A DNA stretch of 28,534 nt from a virus: positions 1 to 28,534 of the IMG/VR virus record IMGVR_UViG_3300034004_000012, one strand, 5' to 3'. Under the pieces are notes generated by a model that ran no database searches, was not told the origin of the DNA, and was given only the letters and a program-made list of their open reading frames with translations. Positions 6,894-14,094 of the stretch are shown here, piece after piece. How positions within the stretch are numbered: position 1 is the stretch's first letter; every line of letters begins with the position of its first letter. The translations under genes and the position numbers were made by a program.

Positions 6894-7694
6894 GTGCGCT
6901 TCGACCTGCTCGCCCTCGCCCGCCGCGCGACAAACCGACGCCGCCGGACTGTCACCCTGCGGGACGTCGTGCCGCCCGCGGTGCTGGCGACGGACCTGTA
7001 CCGGGCGGTCTACGCGCCGGTCGTCGAGCAGTGGGCGCGCGCAGCAGAACGGCTCGCGGCTGAGTACGCGCGTACGCTGGCGGCCATGACGACGGATGCT
7101 CCCGCCGATCTTGGTACCACGCTGGAGCAAGCTGAGGCCGAGCTGTCGCGCCTGATCCTGCTGCTCCGTCCCGCAATGCGCGTCTGGACACTTCGGGTTG
7201 AGGCATGGCAGCGCGGCAAGTGGGTGGGCGCCGCCCTCGCGGCGTCCGGGGTCAATCTCGCCACCCTGCTCGGGCCGGGCGACGTGCAGGACACGCTGGA
7301 GGCGCTGATCGAGCGCAACGTGGGACTGGTTCGCGACGTCGGCGAGCAAGCCCGGCAGCGAATGGCATCGGCGGTCTTCGAGGGGCTGCGCGCGCGAACT
7401 CCGGCGCGCGAGGTGGCGGCCCAGCTGCGCGAGGCGTCGGCGATGTCGCGGCGCAGATCGGTCAACATCGCCTCGGATCAGCTCACGAAGGCAACCTCGG
7501 CGCTGGCAGACGAACGGCGGCGACAGGCTGGGATAGATGAATGGGAGTGGGTGCATTCCCGCAAGGCGCACCCGCGGTCAGAGCATGTGGCGCGGAACGG
7601 GAAGGTGTACTCGGATACAAGCCCGCCGCCGACGATGCCCGGGCAGGAGCCGTTCTGTGGATGTCGGCAGCGGGCTGTGCTGCGGTTCGACTAA
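6894..7694 (+). CDS. MuF-like minor head protein (head morphogenesis)
   Basis: The protein is 266 residues with a GTG start three bases after the previous stop. A long helical N-terminal and middle part is followed by the diagnostic end: HSRKAHPRSEHVARNGKVY, then TMPGQEPFCGCRQRAVL, the conserved region of Mu gpF/SPP1 gp7 minor head proteins. These bind the portal or internal head and are thought to help early assembly or DNA delivery. The protein ends right after the MuF motif, so it carries no extra toxin domain; the nuclease-like domain sits on the portal-type protein instead. Its end overlaps by four bases the end of the convergent accessory gene. Confidence 0.85.
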   Translation: MRFDLLALARRATNRRRRTVTLRDVVPPAVLATDLYRAVYAPVVEQWARAAERLAAEYARTLAAMTTDAPADLGTTLEQAEAELSRLILLLRPAMRVWTLRVEAWQRGKWVGAALAASGVNLATLLGPGDVQDTLEALIERNVGLVRDVGEQARQRMASAVFEGLRARTPAREVAAQLREASAMSRRRSVNIASDQLTKATSALADERRRQAGIDEWEWVHSRKAHPRSEHVARNGKVYSDTSPPPTMPGQEPFCGCRQRAVLRFD

Positions 7695-7975
7695 TAGGCC
7701 CAAGGATCGGCACGGCTTCCTTCGCGCTCTTCAACGATCAAGGTAACATAGTCCTGCAGGTCGCGCGGATTAAACACCCTGTTTCTGACGGTCCAAACAC
7801 GCCTGTTCGTCGGGTCTGACCTGTCCAGGTGGGAGAGAACACCTGGATCAAGGATGGTGTCACCAATGGCGGGAATCTGACCAGCAAAGCTTTCTATTCC
7901 GAAGGTCTCATTGGTGTCGTGAGCGCGACCTTGCTCGTCCAAGACGTAGATGCGGATGCTGATCTCGTTAGCCAT
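7691..7975 (-). CDS. Accessory protein of unknown function
   Basis: The protein is 94 residues and is convergent with the MuF-like gene. It has no signal peptide or membrane segment. It looks like a small beta-rich cytoplasmic protein (ISIRIYVLDEQGRAH, then RRVWTVRNRVFNPRDLQDYVTLIVEE). The ATG at 7975 lies only 11 nt from the element at 7986, and the ribosome site is poor (GAGTGG). Orientation, isolation and lower GC suggest a moron. I do not recognise a family. Confidence 0.65.
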   Translation of the reverse strand: MANEISIRIYVLDEQGRAHDTNETFGIESFAGQIPAIGDTILDPGVLSHLDRSDPTNRRVWTVRNRVFNPRDLQDYVTLIVEEREGSRADPWAY

Positions 7976-7985
7976 TAAGCCACTC

Positions 7986-8021
7986 TGACGGCGGTAACGA
8001 CCCCGTCAACCCCGCCGTAAT
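7986..8021 (+). promoter_or_regulatory. Late-unit element copy 3 (before capsid protease)
   Basis: A perfect TGACGGCGGTAAC starts 44 nt before the ATG at 8030. The box CGTAAT lies exactly 17 nt after GGTAAC, the best -10-like match in the set. No Shine-Dalgarno sequence precedes the ATG, and the expected transcript start, about 7 nt past the box, falls at or beside the start codon. Confidence 0.65.
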
Positions 8022-8029
8022 CCGCCATC

Positions 8030-9124
8030 ATGTTCCTAGCGGACCGCCTTACCCTGGACGCCCCCCGCCGCACCGCGGACGGCTATCTGGCCGTGCGAGC
8101 AAACGCCGCGCGCACGGGCGTCTACCAGTACTCCGGCCGCGAGGTGGATCCCGAGAACGCGCACGGGCTGCGCGACAAGGCCAGCGTAAATGTGCTGCGC
8201 GAGCCGGACCAGGTGTTCGACGCCCGCTCGCTAGGCAGCTTCGTTGGCAAGCCGATCACCGACGATCACCCCACCGTCGCCGTCACCTCCGCCAATTGGC
8301 GTGACCATGCCCGCGGCGTGATCATGGGCGCGGTGAAGGATGGTGATCACGTCGGCTTTGATCTCGCGTTCCTCGACGCGGCCACGATCGCCAAGGTGGA
8401 CGCTGGCAAGGCTGAGCTTTCGAACGGCTACGACTGCAAGCTCGAGTTCGGCTCCTTCAAGGCCGCGGACGGCACCGCCTGCGAGGCGCGCCAGACCAAC
8501 ATCACCGGCAACCACATCGCGCTCGTTGATCGCGGCCGCGCCGGTTCGACCTGCCGCATCGGCGACGCCGCCTCGTGCGCCGCCCTGCCCTTCACCATCC
8601 TCGATCGGGAGCCTTCGATGCCCAAGACCATGTTGATCGACGGCTTCACCGTCGACGTTTCCAACGCCGACACGGCTGAGGCGACGATCAAGACCGTCCT
8701 CGCCGCGCGCGATGCCGCCACCGCCAAGGTTGCCGGCCTCGAGACGGCGGTCGCGACCAAGGACACCGAGATCGCTGGCCTCAAGACCGAGGTGCAGGGG
8801 CTCAAGGACGCGAAGCCTACGCCGCAGCAGCTGCGCGACGCAGCGGCCGCCTATGCGCGCACGGTCGACAAGGCGAAGGCGCTCGGGGTCGCGGTGACGG
8901 ATGCGATGGACGAACCCGCGATCCAGAAGGCCGTGGTCTCCGCCAAGATGGGCGACACCGCCAAGGATTGGACCGCCGACCAGATCGCCGCATCTTTCGC
9001 GGTCCTCACCAAGGACGCGAAGCCGAGCAACCTCGACAACCGCGTTGTGCCGCTCGGAATGCCGCAGAGCTTCGGCGACACCGCCTCCATCCGTGACGCG
9101 GCTCGTGCCGCCAGCCTGAACTAA
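8030..9124 (+). CDS. Capsid maturation protease with scaffold domain (DUF2213-like)
   Basis: The protein is 364 residues. Residues 1-190 show the DUF2213/U35-like prohead protease pattern: ITDDHP (H80), ELSNGYDC (S131) and NHIALVDRGRAG (H162). These residues would form the Ser-His catalytic centre. Residues 197-364 are helical and coiled-coil rich (VAGLETAVATKDTEIAGLKTEVQGLKD), as in scaffolding domains. An internal in-frame ATG with strong ribosome site could also make the scaffold alone. The protease trims capsid and scaffold during head maturation. The gene lies directly before cement and capsid genes, the usual order. It has no Shine-Dalgarno sequence at its own start. Confidence 0.85.
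   Translation: MFLADRLTLDAPRRTADGYLAVRANAARTGVYQYSGREVDPENAHGLRDKASVNVLREPDQVFDARSLGSFVGKPITDDHPTVAVTSANWRDHARGVIMGAVKDGDHVGFDLAFLDAATIAKVDAGKAELSNGYDCKLEFGSFKAADGTACEARQTNITGNHIALVDRGRAGSTCRIGDAASCAALPFTILDREPSMPKTMLIDGFTVDVSNADTAEATIKTVLAARDAATAKVAGLETAVATKDTEIAGLKTEVQGLKDAKPTPQQLRDAAAAYARTVDKAKALGVAVTDAMDEPAIQKAVVSAKMGDTAKDWTADQIAASFAVLTKDAKPSNLDNRVVPLGMPQSFGDTASIRDAARAASLN
8618..9124 (+). CDS. Internal scaffold product from in-frame start
   Basis: ATG at 8618 (residue 197 of the protease gene) is preceded by GGGAG at 8607-8611 with a 6-nt gap, a far better ribosome site than that of the full gene. The 168-residue product begins MPKTMLIDGFTV and consists almost entirely of the helical scaffold part. 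The lambda C/Nu3 pair has the same nested layout. Translation from this start is inferred. Confidence 0.55.
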   Translation: MPKTMLIDGFTVDVSNADTAEATIKTVLAARDAATAKVAGLETAVATKDTEIAGLKTEVQGLKDAKPTPQQLRDAAAAYARTVDKAKALGVAVTDAMDEPAIQKAVVSAKMGDTAKDWTADQIAASFAVLTKDAKPSNLDNRVVPLGMPQSFGDTASIRDAARAASLN

Positions 9125-9135
9125 GGGGACGCCGA

Positions 9136-9579
9136 ATGGCCGTGCTTCAGACCATCTACGACGCCGACCTGGCACCCGGCTATGCCGGCATGGTTGCCAA
9201 CGGCGAGACCTCCAATCGCATCAGCCGGACCTGCGAGGACGCGGCCGGCATCCCTTTCGGTGTGCCGGTTTATCGGGGCGCTGGTGACCATGGCTGCACG
9301 CGCACGCCGGGTGGTCAGTTCCTCGGCATCAGCATCGCGCACGAGGCGCTCGGCTTTCTCGCCGGGCAGACCGTCGACACGTACCCGCAGTACGAGAGCG
9401 TCGCGATCCTGACGCTTGGCGTCATCTGGGTAGCGGCGGGCGAAGCTGTCACCGACGGGGCGGCAGCCTACGATACGGGCGCCGCGATCGTCGACACCGC
9501 CGGCGCGAACGCCCTCACCGGCTTCACCTTCGACACGACCGGGGCGAACGCCGCCGTGGTCAAGCTCGCCAAGCGCTAA
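9136..9579 (+). CDS. Head cement/decoration protein (DUF2190-like, Gp24 type)
   Basis: The protein is 147 residues with an AAGGGGA ribosome site. The pattern fits structural cement proteins: an N-terminal segment with PGYAGMVANGE, a central GIPFGVPVYRG, then VTDGAAAYDTGAAIVDTAGANALTGFTFDTTGANA near the end. Such proteins bind the outside of the capsid and stabilise it. The position between protease/scaffold and major capsid genes supports this. Small size and beta-rich composition agree. Confidence 0.8.
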   Translation: MAVLQTIYDADLAPGYAGMVANGETSNRISRTCEDAAGIPFGVPVYRGAGDHGCTRTPGGQFLGISIAHEALGFLAGQTVDTYPQYESVAILTLGVIWVAAGEAVTDGAAAYDTGAAIVDTAGANALTGFTFDTTGANAAVVKLAKR

Positions 9580-9594
9580 GGGGGCTCGCAACCG

Positions 9595-10686
9595 ATGTTC
9601 ATTACCTTCTCCGACGCCACCGGTGGCCTGTTCACCGACGCCGCGTCGTTCATCACTGCGGATGCCGCCAAGCAGGAGCTCGCGCTCAAGCGTTGGCAGG
9701 CGTCCGACGCTCGCCAGGCGGCGACGTTCGCCGACAAGGCGGAGGGCTTCTTCGTCGACGCCCAGCTCGGCCGCGCGTTCCTGACGCCCCAACTCCATCG
9801 CATCGAGACGGAAGTTTACATGCGTCGGTATCCCAACTTCGACCTCGACGGCATCGTCTCGGTCAACACTGACGGCGACATGTGGGACGTGGGTGTCGTC
9901 TTCTACTCGATGGACGAGGCGGGCCGCGCGGAGTTCCTGAGCGGTAAGGGCTTCGACATGCCGTTCGCCGCGACGAAGATGGACCAGCACACCAGCGGGT
10001 TCCACCTGGCCGGCATCGGCTACGAGTGGACGACGCAGGAGATGCAGCGTGCCGCCAAGCTCGGCCGCGCGCTGTCGAGCGACAAGGCCAACGCGGCCCG
10101 CAAGGCTGCCCAGGTGTTCAAGCGCTCGGTCGCAATGACGGGCCGCACGCCGGGCGCAACCTCGTCCGAGAAGAACATGGTCGGGCTGATCAACAATCCC
10201 GCCGTGCCGCAGGCCAATGTCGCCGCCGACGGCACCGGCAGCAGCACCACCTGGGCGAGCAAGTCGCCGGACCTGATCAGCCGCGACATCTGGGCCGCGG
10301 TCAACGCGATTGAGACGCAGACCGGCGAGACGCACACTGCGACCACCGTCGCGCTGCCGACCGCGAAGCTGCGCTACATCGAGCAGACCCGCATGTCGGA
10401 CACGGGCTCAACGATTCTGGCCTACATTCGGGGTAACCGAGACGGCGGCGAGAACATCGTGTTCAAGCCGATCCGCGAGCTGGCGGGTGCGGGCGCGGGC
10501 GGAACGGACCGCATGGTCGCGTACGACAACAGCCGCGAGGTGGCGCAATTCCACCTCCCCGGTGACCATGAGTTCCTGCCCGCCTTCCAGAAGTCGAGCA
10601 TGACCTACGAGGTGGGCGGCATCATGAACGTCGGCGGCACCGAAACCCGGTTGCCCAAGGCGATCACCTATCGGGATGGGATCTGA
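9595..10686 (+). CDS. Major capsid protein (DUF2184-like)
   Basis: The protein is 363 residues, preceded by AAGGGG. It has no recognisable membrane or enzyme motif. The sequence (FFVDAQLGRAFLTPQLHRIETEVYMRRYPNF; GYEWTTQEMQRAAKLGRAL; FHLPGDHEFLPAFQKSSMTYEV near the end) resembles the DUF2184 group of HK97-fold capsid proteins found with DUF2190 cement proteins. Position after protease, scaffold and cement genes supports this. It should be the most abundant virion protein, making the head shell. Whether the N-terminus is cleaved by the upstream protease cannot be read from the sequence. Confidence 0.85.
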   Translation: MFITFSDATGGLFTDAASFITADAAKQELALKRWQASDARQAATFADKAEGFFVDAQLGRAFLTPQLHRIETEVYMRRYPNFDLDGIVSVNTDGDMWDVGVVFYSMDEAGRAEFLSGKGFDMPFAATKMDQHTSGFHLAGIGYEWTTQEMQRAAKLGRALSSDKANAARKAAQVFKRSVAMTGRTPGATSSEKNMVGLINNPAVPQANVAADGTGSSTTWASKSPDLISRDIWAAVNAIETQTGETHTATTVALPTAKLRYIEQTRMSDTGSTILAYIRGNRDGGENIVFKPIRELAGAGAGGTDRMVAYDNSREVAQFHLPGDHEFLPAFQKSSMTYEVGGIMNVGGTETRLPKAITYRDGI

Positions 10687-10689
10687 GCC

Positions 10690-11223
10690 ATGGGCACGTA
10701 CAAGGTCAGCAATCCGGAGCGGGGCGCGCGCGGCTTCTACAACGCGGCGGGCGGGCTGGTGATGCTGGAGCCGGGCCAGACGGTCGACAGCGTCGAGGTC
10801 AGCGGTTCGGAGGTGAAATCCGCCACCGCGACGGGCCTGAAGTTCACGCAGGTCGGCGGCGACCCCGAGCCCGCTGATGCGGAGCCCACGGTCGAGCAAG
10901 TGCGCCAGCTCGCCCAACAGATCATGGATCGCGATCGGGCCGAGTTCGACCGGTTGATCGGCGAGGCCCTCGGCCGCGCCAGTTCCGCCGAAACAGAGCG
11001 CGACAGCCTCAAGGACCGTGTCGACGAGCTCACGCGGGAACTCGCAGCACGGGACACGGCTGCGACGTACGAGCGCGACAGCCTCAAGGACATGGCGCTC
11101 GACAAGGCGAACAAGGACCAGCTCCTCGTAATCGCGACGTACGAGCAGGCCGACGTGCCCGAGGGCGATGCCGCGACCAAGGCAGACCTCGTCAAGGCAA
11201 TCGTGGCCAAGCGCAAGAGCTGA
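10690..11223 (+). CDS. Head-associated coiled-coil protein with HeH/LEM-like end
   Basis: The protein is 177 residues, starting three bases after the capsid stop. Residues 1-55 are beta-rich (GFYNAAGGLVMLEPGQTVDSVEVSGSEVK). Residues 66-135 form a coiled coil with a duplicated ERDSLKD segment. Residues 136-177 (KANKDQLLVIATYEQADVPEGDAATKADLVKAIVAKRK) resemble the short helix-extended-helix (HeH/LEM) domains at the end of some phage head proteins. Its place at the end of the capsid block and before a strong terminator suggests a structural or head-completion role. No enzymatic motif is visible. Confidence 0.65.
   Translation: MGTYKVSNPERGARGFYNAAGGLVMLEPGQTVDSVEVSGSEVKSATATGLKFTQVGGDPEPADAEPTVEQVRQLAQQIMDRDRAEFDRLIGEALGRASSAETERDSLKDRVDELTRELAARDTAATYERDSLKDMALDKANKDQLLVIATYEQADVPEGDAATKADLVKAIVAKRKS
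10996..11091 (+). repeat. 21-bp perfect direct repeat within the coiled-coil gene
   Basis: A 21-bp sequence beginning GAGCGCGACAGC occurs at 10996-11016 and again at 11071-11091, exactly 75 bp (25 codons) apart, encoding ERDSLKD twice. Identical codon choice in both copies suggests a recent duplication or recombination within the coiled-coil segment. Confidence 0.8.
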
Positions 11224-11251
11224 ACCGGATCACCCCACCCCCCGGCGTGAT

Positions 11252-11292
11252 GGGCCGTCTCACCTTCGGGTGGGGCGGCCCCTTTCTTTCCG
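11252..11292 (+). terminator. Strong rho-independent terminator with UUCG loop
   Basis: The arms GGGCCGTCTCACC (11252-11264) and GGTGGGGCGGCCC (11269-11281) form a 13-bp stem with two G-U pairs around a TTCG tetraloop, followed by CTTTCTTT. It begins 29 nt after the last gene of the capsid block. The next element copy at 11456 then restarts transcription. Confidence 0.85.
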
Positions 11293-11310
11293 GAAACGCG
11301 GTCGCGCGAA

Positions 11311-11344
11311 AAGGCCGCCGCCCTCGGTCGAGAACGGCGGCCTT
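11311..11344. terminator. Second hairpin, possible back-up or bidirectional terminator
   Basis: The arms AAGGCCGCCG (11311-11320) and CGGCGGCCTT (11335-11344) are perfect 10-bp inverted copies around a 14-nt loop. The T-run on the right is short, while AAAA precedes the left arm, so it could act weakly in either direction. The rest of 11224-11500 holds no gene I can support. Confidence 0.4.
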
Positions 11345-11455
11345 CCCGACCCAGCGCGCGGATGTCTCTCAGGGGGCATATCCGCGCGCCATGCAGACCA
11401 TTGCCTGTCGCTGACTATTGAAACGGCCGCACGCCTGCATGCTGTAGGTCGTCCG

Positions 11456-11491
11456 TGACGGCGGTAACCCGGCCCCGCTCGCTCGGCGCAT
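11456..11491 (+). promoter_or_regulatory. Late-unit element copy 4 (before connector)
   Basis: A perfect TGACGGCGGTAAC starts 45 nt before the ATG at 11501. It is the only copy in a clear intergenic space behind a strong terminator, which makes a promoter role most plausible here. The downstream box (GCGCAT) is weak. No Shine-Dalgarno sequence precedes the ATG. Confidence 0.65.
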
Positions 11492-11500
11492 GACGCCCGC

Positions 11501-11854
11501 ATGGCTGACGCTGCGACCCTGAAGCTGCGCTACCCCGCGTTGGTGGGCGTGGCCGACGCCACCATCAACTACTGGCTCGCCGACGCCGATCGCATCGTGA
11601 CCGCCGGCTGGGGCGCCGACGCGGACCCCGCACGCCTCGCCTATGCGGCTCACCATGCTGCGCTCACCGCGCCAGCCGGGGCCAGCAGCAGCATCCCCGC
11701 CGGCGTTACCTCCTTCCGCAGCGGGTCATTCTCGGTCTCGGTGAGTGAGGCGGCAGCATCTCGCGCGGCGGAGGGCGGGTACGATGCCACCAGCTACGGT
11801 CAGGAGTTCAAGACGCTGCTTCGGCGCCACGTCGGCGGCATGCGGCTGCTATGA
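11501..11854 (+). CDS. Head-tail connector protein (DUF4054-like)
   Basis: The protein is 117 residues. LRYPALVGVADATINYWLADADRIV, then the helix AYAAHHAALT, then TSFRSGSFSVSVSE and a YGQEFKTLLRR end are the order seen in DUF4054 head-tail connector proteins. These form the ring under the portal. It is the first gene after the terminator and element copy 4; its stop overlaps the next start (ATGA). No Shine-Dalgarno sequence is visible, so translation may be leaderless. Confidence 0.75.
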   Translation: MADAATLKLRYPALVGVADATINYWLADADRIVTAGWGADADPARLAYAAHHAALTAPAGASSSIPAGVTSFRSGSFSVSVSEAAASRAAEGGYDATSYGQEFKTLLRRHVGGMRLL

Positions 11855-12222
11855 GCCTGGCGGGTGCCTTCGCGGGGATTGCTGCCCGGTTCTCGGACGC
11901 AATTGGCAGCCCGTACCACGCTGCGATCGTGCACACCGCGTCGGCGCCCGTTCTGGACGACGGCGGCAGCATCGTCACTCCGGGCGCGCCTGTCGAACGT
12001 GACTGCCTGTGCCAGGTCGATGTCGCCAGCGAGCGCATGCGGGCGCAGGTCGGCTACGCGGACAAAGATGTGGCGCTGCTGGTGATCGGGCTCACAGGCG
12101 AGCTGGACACGTCGGCACGGATAGAGGTGACGGCCGGCCCCGGAGCGGGGCTCTACACCGTCCAGTCCGCCGAGCGGGATCCGGGTGGCGTAGGCTGGGC
12201 TGCGCGCGGGCGGCCCGCCTGA
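11851..12222 (+). CDS. Head closure/head-tail joining protein
   Basis: The protein is 123 residues, overlapping the connector by ATGA and the next gene by TGATG. It is beta-rich (CLCQVDVASERMRAQVGY, ALLVIGLTGELDTSARIEVTAGPGAGLYTVQSAERDPGG), a pattern seen in head closure proteins that take a stopper role between connector and tail. The family assignment rests mainly on gene order; direct motif support is weak. Confidence 0.6.
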   Translation: MSLAGAFAGIAARFSDAIGSPYHAAIVHTASAPVLDDGGSIVTPGAPVERDCLCQVDVASERMRAQVGYADKDVALLVIGLTGELDTSARIEVTAGPGAGLYTVQSAERDPGGVGWAARGRPA

Positions 12223-12629
12223 TGGGCATGATCGGCCGCAAGGCACACGTCGCACGCCTGAAACGCCTCTCCGGCCCAGCAATGGAGCGCGAGGTCGGCA
12301 AGGCGCTATTCGCGGCCGGCGAGCGCATTCAGGTCGCAGCGCAGATCAGCATCACGGCCGGCGCGGTCTCGGGAAGGAACCACATTGCCAGTTTACCTGG
12401 CGAGGCTCCGAACCAAGACACGGGCGTGCTCGGCAACAACATCGAGACGGTTCAGGTGAAGCCGCTGCTGGTCGAGGTGTCGAGCAACGCCCCCTATTCC
12501 GCCCCCCTGGAGCTCGGCACGTCCCGGATGGCCGCGCGCCCGTTTATGGCCCCCGCGCGCGATCAGGAGCGTGCAGGCGCGCAGCAGCTGATCTTTGACG
12601 CCGTCAAGCGCGTGACGAGGCGCGGCTGA
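12222..12629 (+). CDS. HK97 gp10-like neck/tail-completion protein
   Basis: The protein is 135 residues. I start it at the ATG overlapping the previous stop rather than at the longer upstream frame. The end segment NAPYSAPLELGTSRMAARPFMAPA is the typical signature of HK97 gp10-type proteins, following a helical AMEREVGKALFAAGERIQVAAQ region. These proteins sit at the head-tail interface and complete the neck. Start and stop overlaps on both sides indicate a tightly coupled operon. Confidence 0.85.
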   Translation: MGMIGRKAHVARLKRLSGPAMEREVGKALFAAGERIQVAAQISITAGAVSGRNHIASLPGEAPNQDTGVLGNNIETVQVKPLLVEVSSNAPYSAPLELGTSRMAARPFMAPARDQERAGAQQLIFDAVKRVTRRG

Positions 12630-13069
12630 TGGCTGGCGATCTGATCCGGGAAACGCGACGGGCGGTGCTCACTTACCTTAAGGCCGCGGCCGAGGTGACT
12701 GCCATCGTTCAGCCCGCCTCGATTCACCCGTCCACCACTCCGCCTTCCCCCGCCTGGCCGTTCGTTCGCTGGGACGCCCCGCGGTCCACGCCGATCGACC
12801 TGAGCAGCGTGGCTGGCGCGACGGTCGCCTTCCTGCTGCACGGCTTCGCCAACGACCGATATGCGGGCTCCGCATTGGTCGAGACCGCCGAGGACCATGC
12901 CTCCCGTCTCGGGTCGGCCATGAAGCTCGCGCTGCACAACCGCCGGCTGCCGCTAGGTGGCGTGACTGGCCTGTTCCGGGTCCGCTCGGTCACCCTAGTT
13001 CGCGACGGTGACGAGGAGAGCGCCTACCACGCCGTCCTGACCTGCGAGGCGCGGGTGCTGGCAGCGTGA
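12629..13069 (+). CDS. Tail completion protein (DUF3168-like)
   Basis: The protein is 146 residues. It shows a short N-terminal helix (RAVLTYLKAAAEVTAIV), a PFVRWDAP strand, the central AFLLHGFANDRYAGSALVETAEDHASRLGSAMKLAL, and an end FRVRSVTLVRDGDEESAYHAVLTCEARV. This order fits DUF3168 tail terminators, which cap the tail tube where it meets the head. Location after the gp10-like gene and before the tail tube agrees. It overlaps both neighbours by one to four bases. Confidence 0.8.
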   Translation: MAGDLIRETRRAVLTYLKAAAEVTAIVQPASIHPSTTPPSPAWPFVRWDAPRSTPIDLSSVAGATVAFLLHGFANDRYAGSALVETAEDHASRLGSAMKLALHNRRLPLGGVTGLFRVRSVTLVRDGDEESAYHAVLTCEARVLAA

Positions 13070-13335
13070 CGGAGGTCGCTTTGATCCGCCCGGGCGTCGA
13101 GCCGGAGATAGATGCCGCGCGGGAGATGCGCGATTGGGCTTGGGCGCAGATCGAGCACCACAGCGCGGGTGCCGGAGTGCCCGCCGCCAGCATCGCCATC
13201 GTGCTGCTCGGCCGCGATCGTCACGGGCGGCATCACGCCACCGTGAACTCCTGGTCCCCGCTCGCCGAAGACACGTCGCGCCTGCAGGTCTGTGCCGCCG
13301 CGGCGGCCCTGCTTCAGCAACGCGCGCTGGAGTAG
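13066..13335 (+). CDS. Small tail-module protein, unknown function
   Basis: The protein is 89 residues from a GTG that overlaps the previous stop (GTGA). A TTG at 13081, with GGAGG five bases upstream, is an equally good start and would give 84 residues. Sequence is compact and alpha/beta (EIDAAREMRDWAWAQIEHH, ASIAIVLLGRDRHGRHHATVNSW). No family is recognised. It lies between tail completion and tail tube genes, so a structural or assembly role is plausible. Confidence 0.55.
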   Translation: MTEVALIRPGVEPEIDAAREMRDWAWAQIEHHSAGAGVPAASIAIVLLGRDRHGRHHATVNSWSPLAEDTSRLQVCAAAAALLQQRALE

Positions 13336-13373
13336 CGCTGGCCGAGCACCGCCCGACCCGCTACGCTGCGGAG

Positions 13374-13616
13374 ATGTCGGCAGACGCCCTGATCATCGCC
13401 CTTGTCGAGCAGCTCGTGCGCAAGGGCGCGCTCAATGCCGACGACGTCGACGCCATGGCCGAGCGTCTCGATGGCGAAGGCGAAGATGAGGCGGCGCATT
13501 GGGCTCGTGCCGCGCTGGTCCAGGCCATGGCCACACCCGCGAGCGAGTGGAGCGCGGATCAGGCCCGATCCCGCTTCCGGATCGTCACCTCTGACGGCGG
13601 TAACCGCGAGGACTGA
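13374..13616 (+). CDS. Small acidic protein, unknown function
   Basis: The protein is 80 residues from the ATG at 13374. It is acidic and helical (ALIIALVEQLVRKGALNADDVDAMAERLDGEGEDEAAHWARAALVQAM), with a repeated D/E pattern. GGAG abuts the ATG, an unusually short spacing. Its last codons contain element copy 5, so the protein end is constrained by, or dispensable to, that element. No function can be assigned. Confidence 0.55.
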   Translation: MSADALIIALVEQLVRKGALNADDVDAMAERLDGEGEDEAAHWARAALVQAMATPASEWSADQARSRFRIVTSDGGNRED

Positions 13617-13627
13617 CGCGGCCTAGC
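13592..13627 (+). promoter_or_regulatory. Late-unit element copy 5 (before tail tube)
   Basis: A perfect TGACGGCGGTAAC with a CCTAGC box 17 nt after GGTAAC. It begins 68 nt before the tail tube ATG. Here the downstream gene has a good GGAG site, consistent with a short untranslated leader if transcription starts about 7 nt past the box. Confidence 0.6.
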
Positions 13628-13659
13628 AGCGGGGCAACCAACCTCCGCTGGAGAGCCCC

Positions 13660-14094
13660 ATGTCGCTGCCCAACGAACCCGATTTCGCCCTGGTCCGCAT
13701 CGGTAGCGGCCCGACGCCTCCGATCGTTTGCGGCATCGAGAGCATCAGCCTCAACCAGACTGCCAACACCTCCGACCGCTTCCGCCGCGACTGCGCGAAG
13801 CCCGGCGAGGTGCCGACGCGCAAGGTTCGGGTCACCGGCAGGCAATGGGACGTCACCGGCTCCGGCGTCATCAACATCGACGAGTTCGACACGTTCGAGG
13901 ACTCGCTGGGCACCTCGAAGGCCTACACCATCGAATTCGGCAAGCGTGACGGCAGCGATGCGGGCGTGATCGTCGGCAAGTTCGTCGGGAACGCCGTGAT
14001 GACCGCGGCCAACCTGAACATGGGCGATGATGAAGGCACGGCCGAGATCACGCTCGCCGGCGAAGGCCCGATCGTCTGGACGCCGACTCCGTGA
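13660..14094 (+). CDS. Major tail tube protein
   Basis: The protein is 144 residues, with GGAG upstream. It is largely beta-strand (RKVRVTGRQWDVTGSGVINIDEFDTFEDSLGTSKAYTIEF, then VGKFVGNAVMTAANLNMGDDEGTAEITLAGEGP), as expected of the tube fold. Position immediately before a GTA gp10-type chaperone and the tape measure supports tail tube identity. Short length fits a single-domain siphovirus tube subunit with no decoration domain. It should be abundant in virions. Confidence 0.8.
   Translation: MSLPNEPDFALVRIGSGPTPPIVCGIESISLNQTANTSDRFRRDCAKPGEVPTRKVRVTGRQWDVTGSGVINIDEFDTFEDSLGTSKAYTIEFGKRDGSDAGVIVGKFVGNAVMTAANLNMGDDEGTAEITLAGEGPIVWTPTP

Noticed and set aside
9121-10335. Reverse-strand open frame of 404 codons opposite cement and capsid genes
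   Set aside because: Shadow of two well-supported structural genes; composition (Arg, Gly, Val, Asp rich) is typical of antisense GC-rich frames.
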